Part shown: piece after piece, positions 62,973-64,000 of the stretch | Position numbering within the stretch: position 1 is the stretch's first letter | How the letters are laid out: each line of letters opens with the position of its first letter | Position numbers and translations under genes: made by a program | NCBI RefSeq assembly: GCF_008329605.1 | Contig: NZ_NPKO01000003.1 | Span: 496,001 to 560,000, forward strand | DNA: 64,000 nucleotides | Direction of reading: 5' to 3' | DNA from: Mycolicibacterium sp. P9-64 | GTDB taxonomy: Bacteria > Actinomycetota > Actinomycetes > Mycobacteriales > Mycobacteriaceae | The notes under the pieces: generated by a model | Databases searched by the model: none | Told to the model about the DNA's origin: nothing | What the model saw: only the letters and a program-made list of their open reading frames with translations

Positions 62973-64000
62973 CGGTTTTCCTCCGCGCTGATCGAGAGCA
63001 GATAGTTGCCGGAGTCGGCGACCGTGGCCGACATGCCGGGGAAGACGACCAGGGTCGTGGTGGGTTCCTCGATGATCGCGGGTCCGGTGATGCAGGTCCC
63101 CGGGACCAGATCGGCAGGTTTGTAGATGTGGGTGTCGATCTCGCCCGTATCACCGAAGTAGCAACGCCGAACCGATGTCGGCACGCCCGTGCGTGCCGAG
63201 GCTGCGGGGTGGTCGCGGTAGCCACGGGGTAGCCGGACTGTGACGCGGGCGCGCCAATTGAGAAATTCGATGGCAGATTCGGAGTCACGCACGGCGAAGA
63301 TGCGTTCGTGCAGATCATGGAATGCCGCAAAGAGCTTCGCGCGCACCCCATCGTCGCCGACACGCCGGCCCGGCAGCGGGGCATCGATCGCCCACACCTG
63401 CGACTTGTAGCGGGCCTCGACGCCGAAATCGATGTCGTAGTCGGGATGCCGGCCGCCAAAACGATTGGCGAAGGTCTGCAACCGAAGCTCGAGAGCGTCG
63501 AGCACACCGTCCACGGCGTCGGTCGCGAACGCCTCCGATGAGGTGATGAGCGCCTTTGACTCTTCCTTGACGATGTCGGCGAAGTGCATACCTGAGGCCG
63601 ACAGGGCCGAGGCGACCTTCGGCAGCACCATGCGCCGGGATCCGAGTTCGGCGGCAATCTTCATGATGTTGATGCCGGCTGCGCCGCCGCCGGCGACCAG
63701 CGTGCTGTCCTGCGGGTTGAGGCCCTGGGCGATGGTGATCTCGTGTACGGCCTTGACCATTGCCTCGCTGGCCAACGACAATATCCCCCAAGCCGTTTCG
63801 TAGATGCTCAGTCCAAATGCATTGGCCAGTTTGGCGATCGCGCGTTCCGCAGCGGCCACGTCCAAGTCCATGCGACCACCCAGGAAGTAGTCGGGGTCGA
63901 AGTATCCGAGCACGCACGCCGCGTCGGACAGGGTGGGGTCGGTCCCACCGCGTCCATAGCAGGCCGGGCCCGGCTCCGAGCCCGCTGACTGCGGGCCCAC
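62969..64000 (-). CDS. HyuA-type subunit, 5' end outside window
   Basis: C-terminal 343 residues of the ATP-binding HyuA/acetone-carboxylase beta-like partner; the N-terminus lies beyond the right edge. The motif SAGSEPGPACYGRGGTDPT, the LVAGGGAAGINIMKIAAELG segment and the LPKVASALSASGMHFADIV segment are family hallmarks. The C-terminal domain includes ITGPAIIEEPTTTLVVFPG. It forms the ATP-dependent enzyme with HyuB. Confidence 0.92.
   Translation of the reverse strand: MGPQSAGSEPGPACYGRGGTDPTLSDAACVLGYFDPDYFLGGRMDLDVAAAERAIAKLANAFGLSIYETAWGILSLASEAMVKAVHEITIAQGLNPQDSTLVAGGGAAGINIMKIAAELGSRRMVLPKVASALSASGMHFADIVKEESKALITSSEAFATDAVDGVLDALELRLQTFANRFGGRHPDYDIDFGVEARYKSQVWAIDAPLPGRRVGDDGVRAKLFAAFHDLHERIFAVRDSESAIEFLNWRARVTVRLPRGYRDHPAASARTGVPTSVRRCYFGDTGEIDTHIYKPADLVPGTCITGPAIIEEPTTTLVVFPGMSATVADSGNYLLSISAEENR

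Noticed and set aside
62969-64000. HyuA/HyuB named directly as 5-oxoprolinase or N-methylhydantoinase
   Set aside because: Family hallmarks are shared by carboxylases, hydantoinases and lactamases, and half of HyuA is outside the window, so only the superfamily call is supportable.

Overview
The window is about 64 kb of high-GC actinobacterial DNA and almost certainly comes from a rapidly growing, environmental member of the Mycobacteriaceae. The evidence is a run of genes matching, in order, the M. tuberculosis Rv2667-Rv2684 neighbourhood (recognised from memory, no search run), the mycobacterial cell-wall arabinosyltransferase AftC, the mycothiol enzyme MscR, several F420-type enzymes, and mycobacterial secreted-antigen families. 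GTG starts, 1-4 nt start/stop overlaps and strong GC hairpin terminators are common.

Layout. (1) 0-16.8 kb is accessory ground: sodA, a HEAT-repeat/AlkD-like protein, a small DUF6319-like gene under a LexA box, an F420 LLM oxidoreductase, a CsbD-type protein, a PuuP-like permease coupled to a tandem universal stress protein, a STAS protein, several small secreted proteins, a tRNA-Val(CAC) with a decayed integrase C-terminus beside it, a tRNA Gly-Cys-Val cluster, a PAS-ANTAR regulator, a CmtR-like sensor coupled to a CDF-like transporter, a second CsbD protein, DedA, and SRPBCC and Ddn-like enzymes. (2) 16.8-39.0 kb is the conserved backbone: clpC2, PPOX oxidoreductase, MPT63-like protein, GNAT, ZapE-type ATPase, RibD-like reductase, lipoprotein hydrolase, aftC, msrB, then hemQ-hemY-hemE on the minus strand, DUF3000, RNase D, dxs, CBS protein and an ArsB/NhaD permease. 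A large membrane GGDEF-EAL protein, an epoxide-hydrolase-like enzyme, NhaA and TspO interrupt this order. (3) 39-48.8 kb holds MarR, Ddn-like, FAD monooxygenase, TIGR03085 and methyltransferase genes, then a TetR/FAD-monooxygenase pair and a three-gene ABC exporter resembling Rv2686c-Rv2688c with a divergent MarR-type regulator. (4) 48.9-64 kb is catabolic: mscR with a truncated metallo-beta-lactamase-fold partner, cupin, SDR, P450, an orphan IclR effector domain, two TetR regulators, and a seven-gene minus-strand operon running off the right edge (HyuA, HyuB, saccharopine-dehydrogenase-like, BKACE, MDR oxidoreductase, crotonase, acyl-CoA ligase).

The genes work in several modules. HemE, HemY and HemQ form the coproporphyrin-dependent heme route. 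AftC, Dxs and the secreted proteins serve the envelope. The 43-48 kb block looks like a regulated drug/xenobiotic response module. The 55-64 kb operon looks like a catabolic pathway in which an ATP-dependent HyuA/HyuB enzyme and a beta-keto-acid cleavage enzyme could act in sequence on a ketone or cyclic amide; this is the best candidate for an undescribed system. Other points of interest are a 16-nt G tract just before the crotonase start, a LexA box over a promoter, and a tandem-palindrome, apparently leaderless clpC2 promoter. No CRISPR array or intact insertion sequence was seen.
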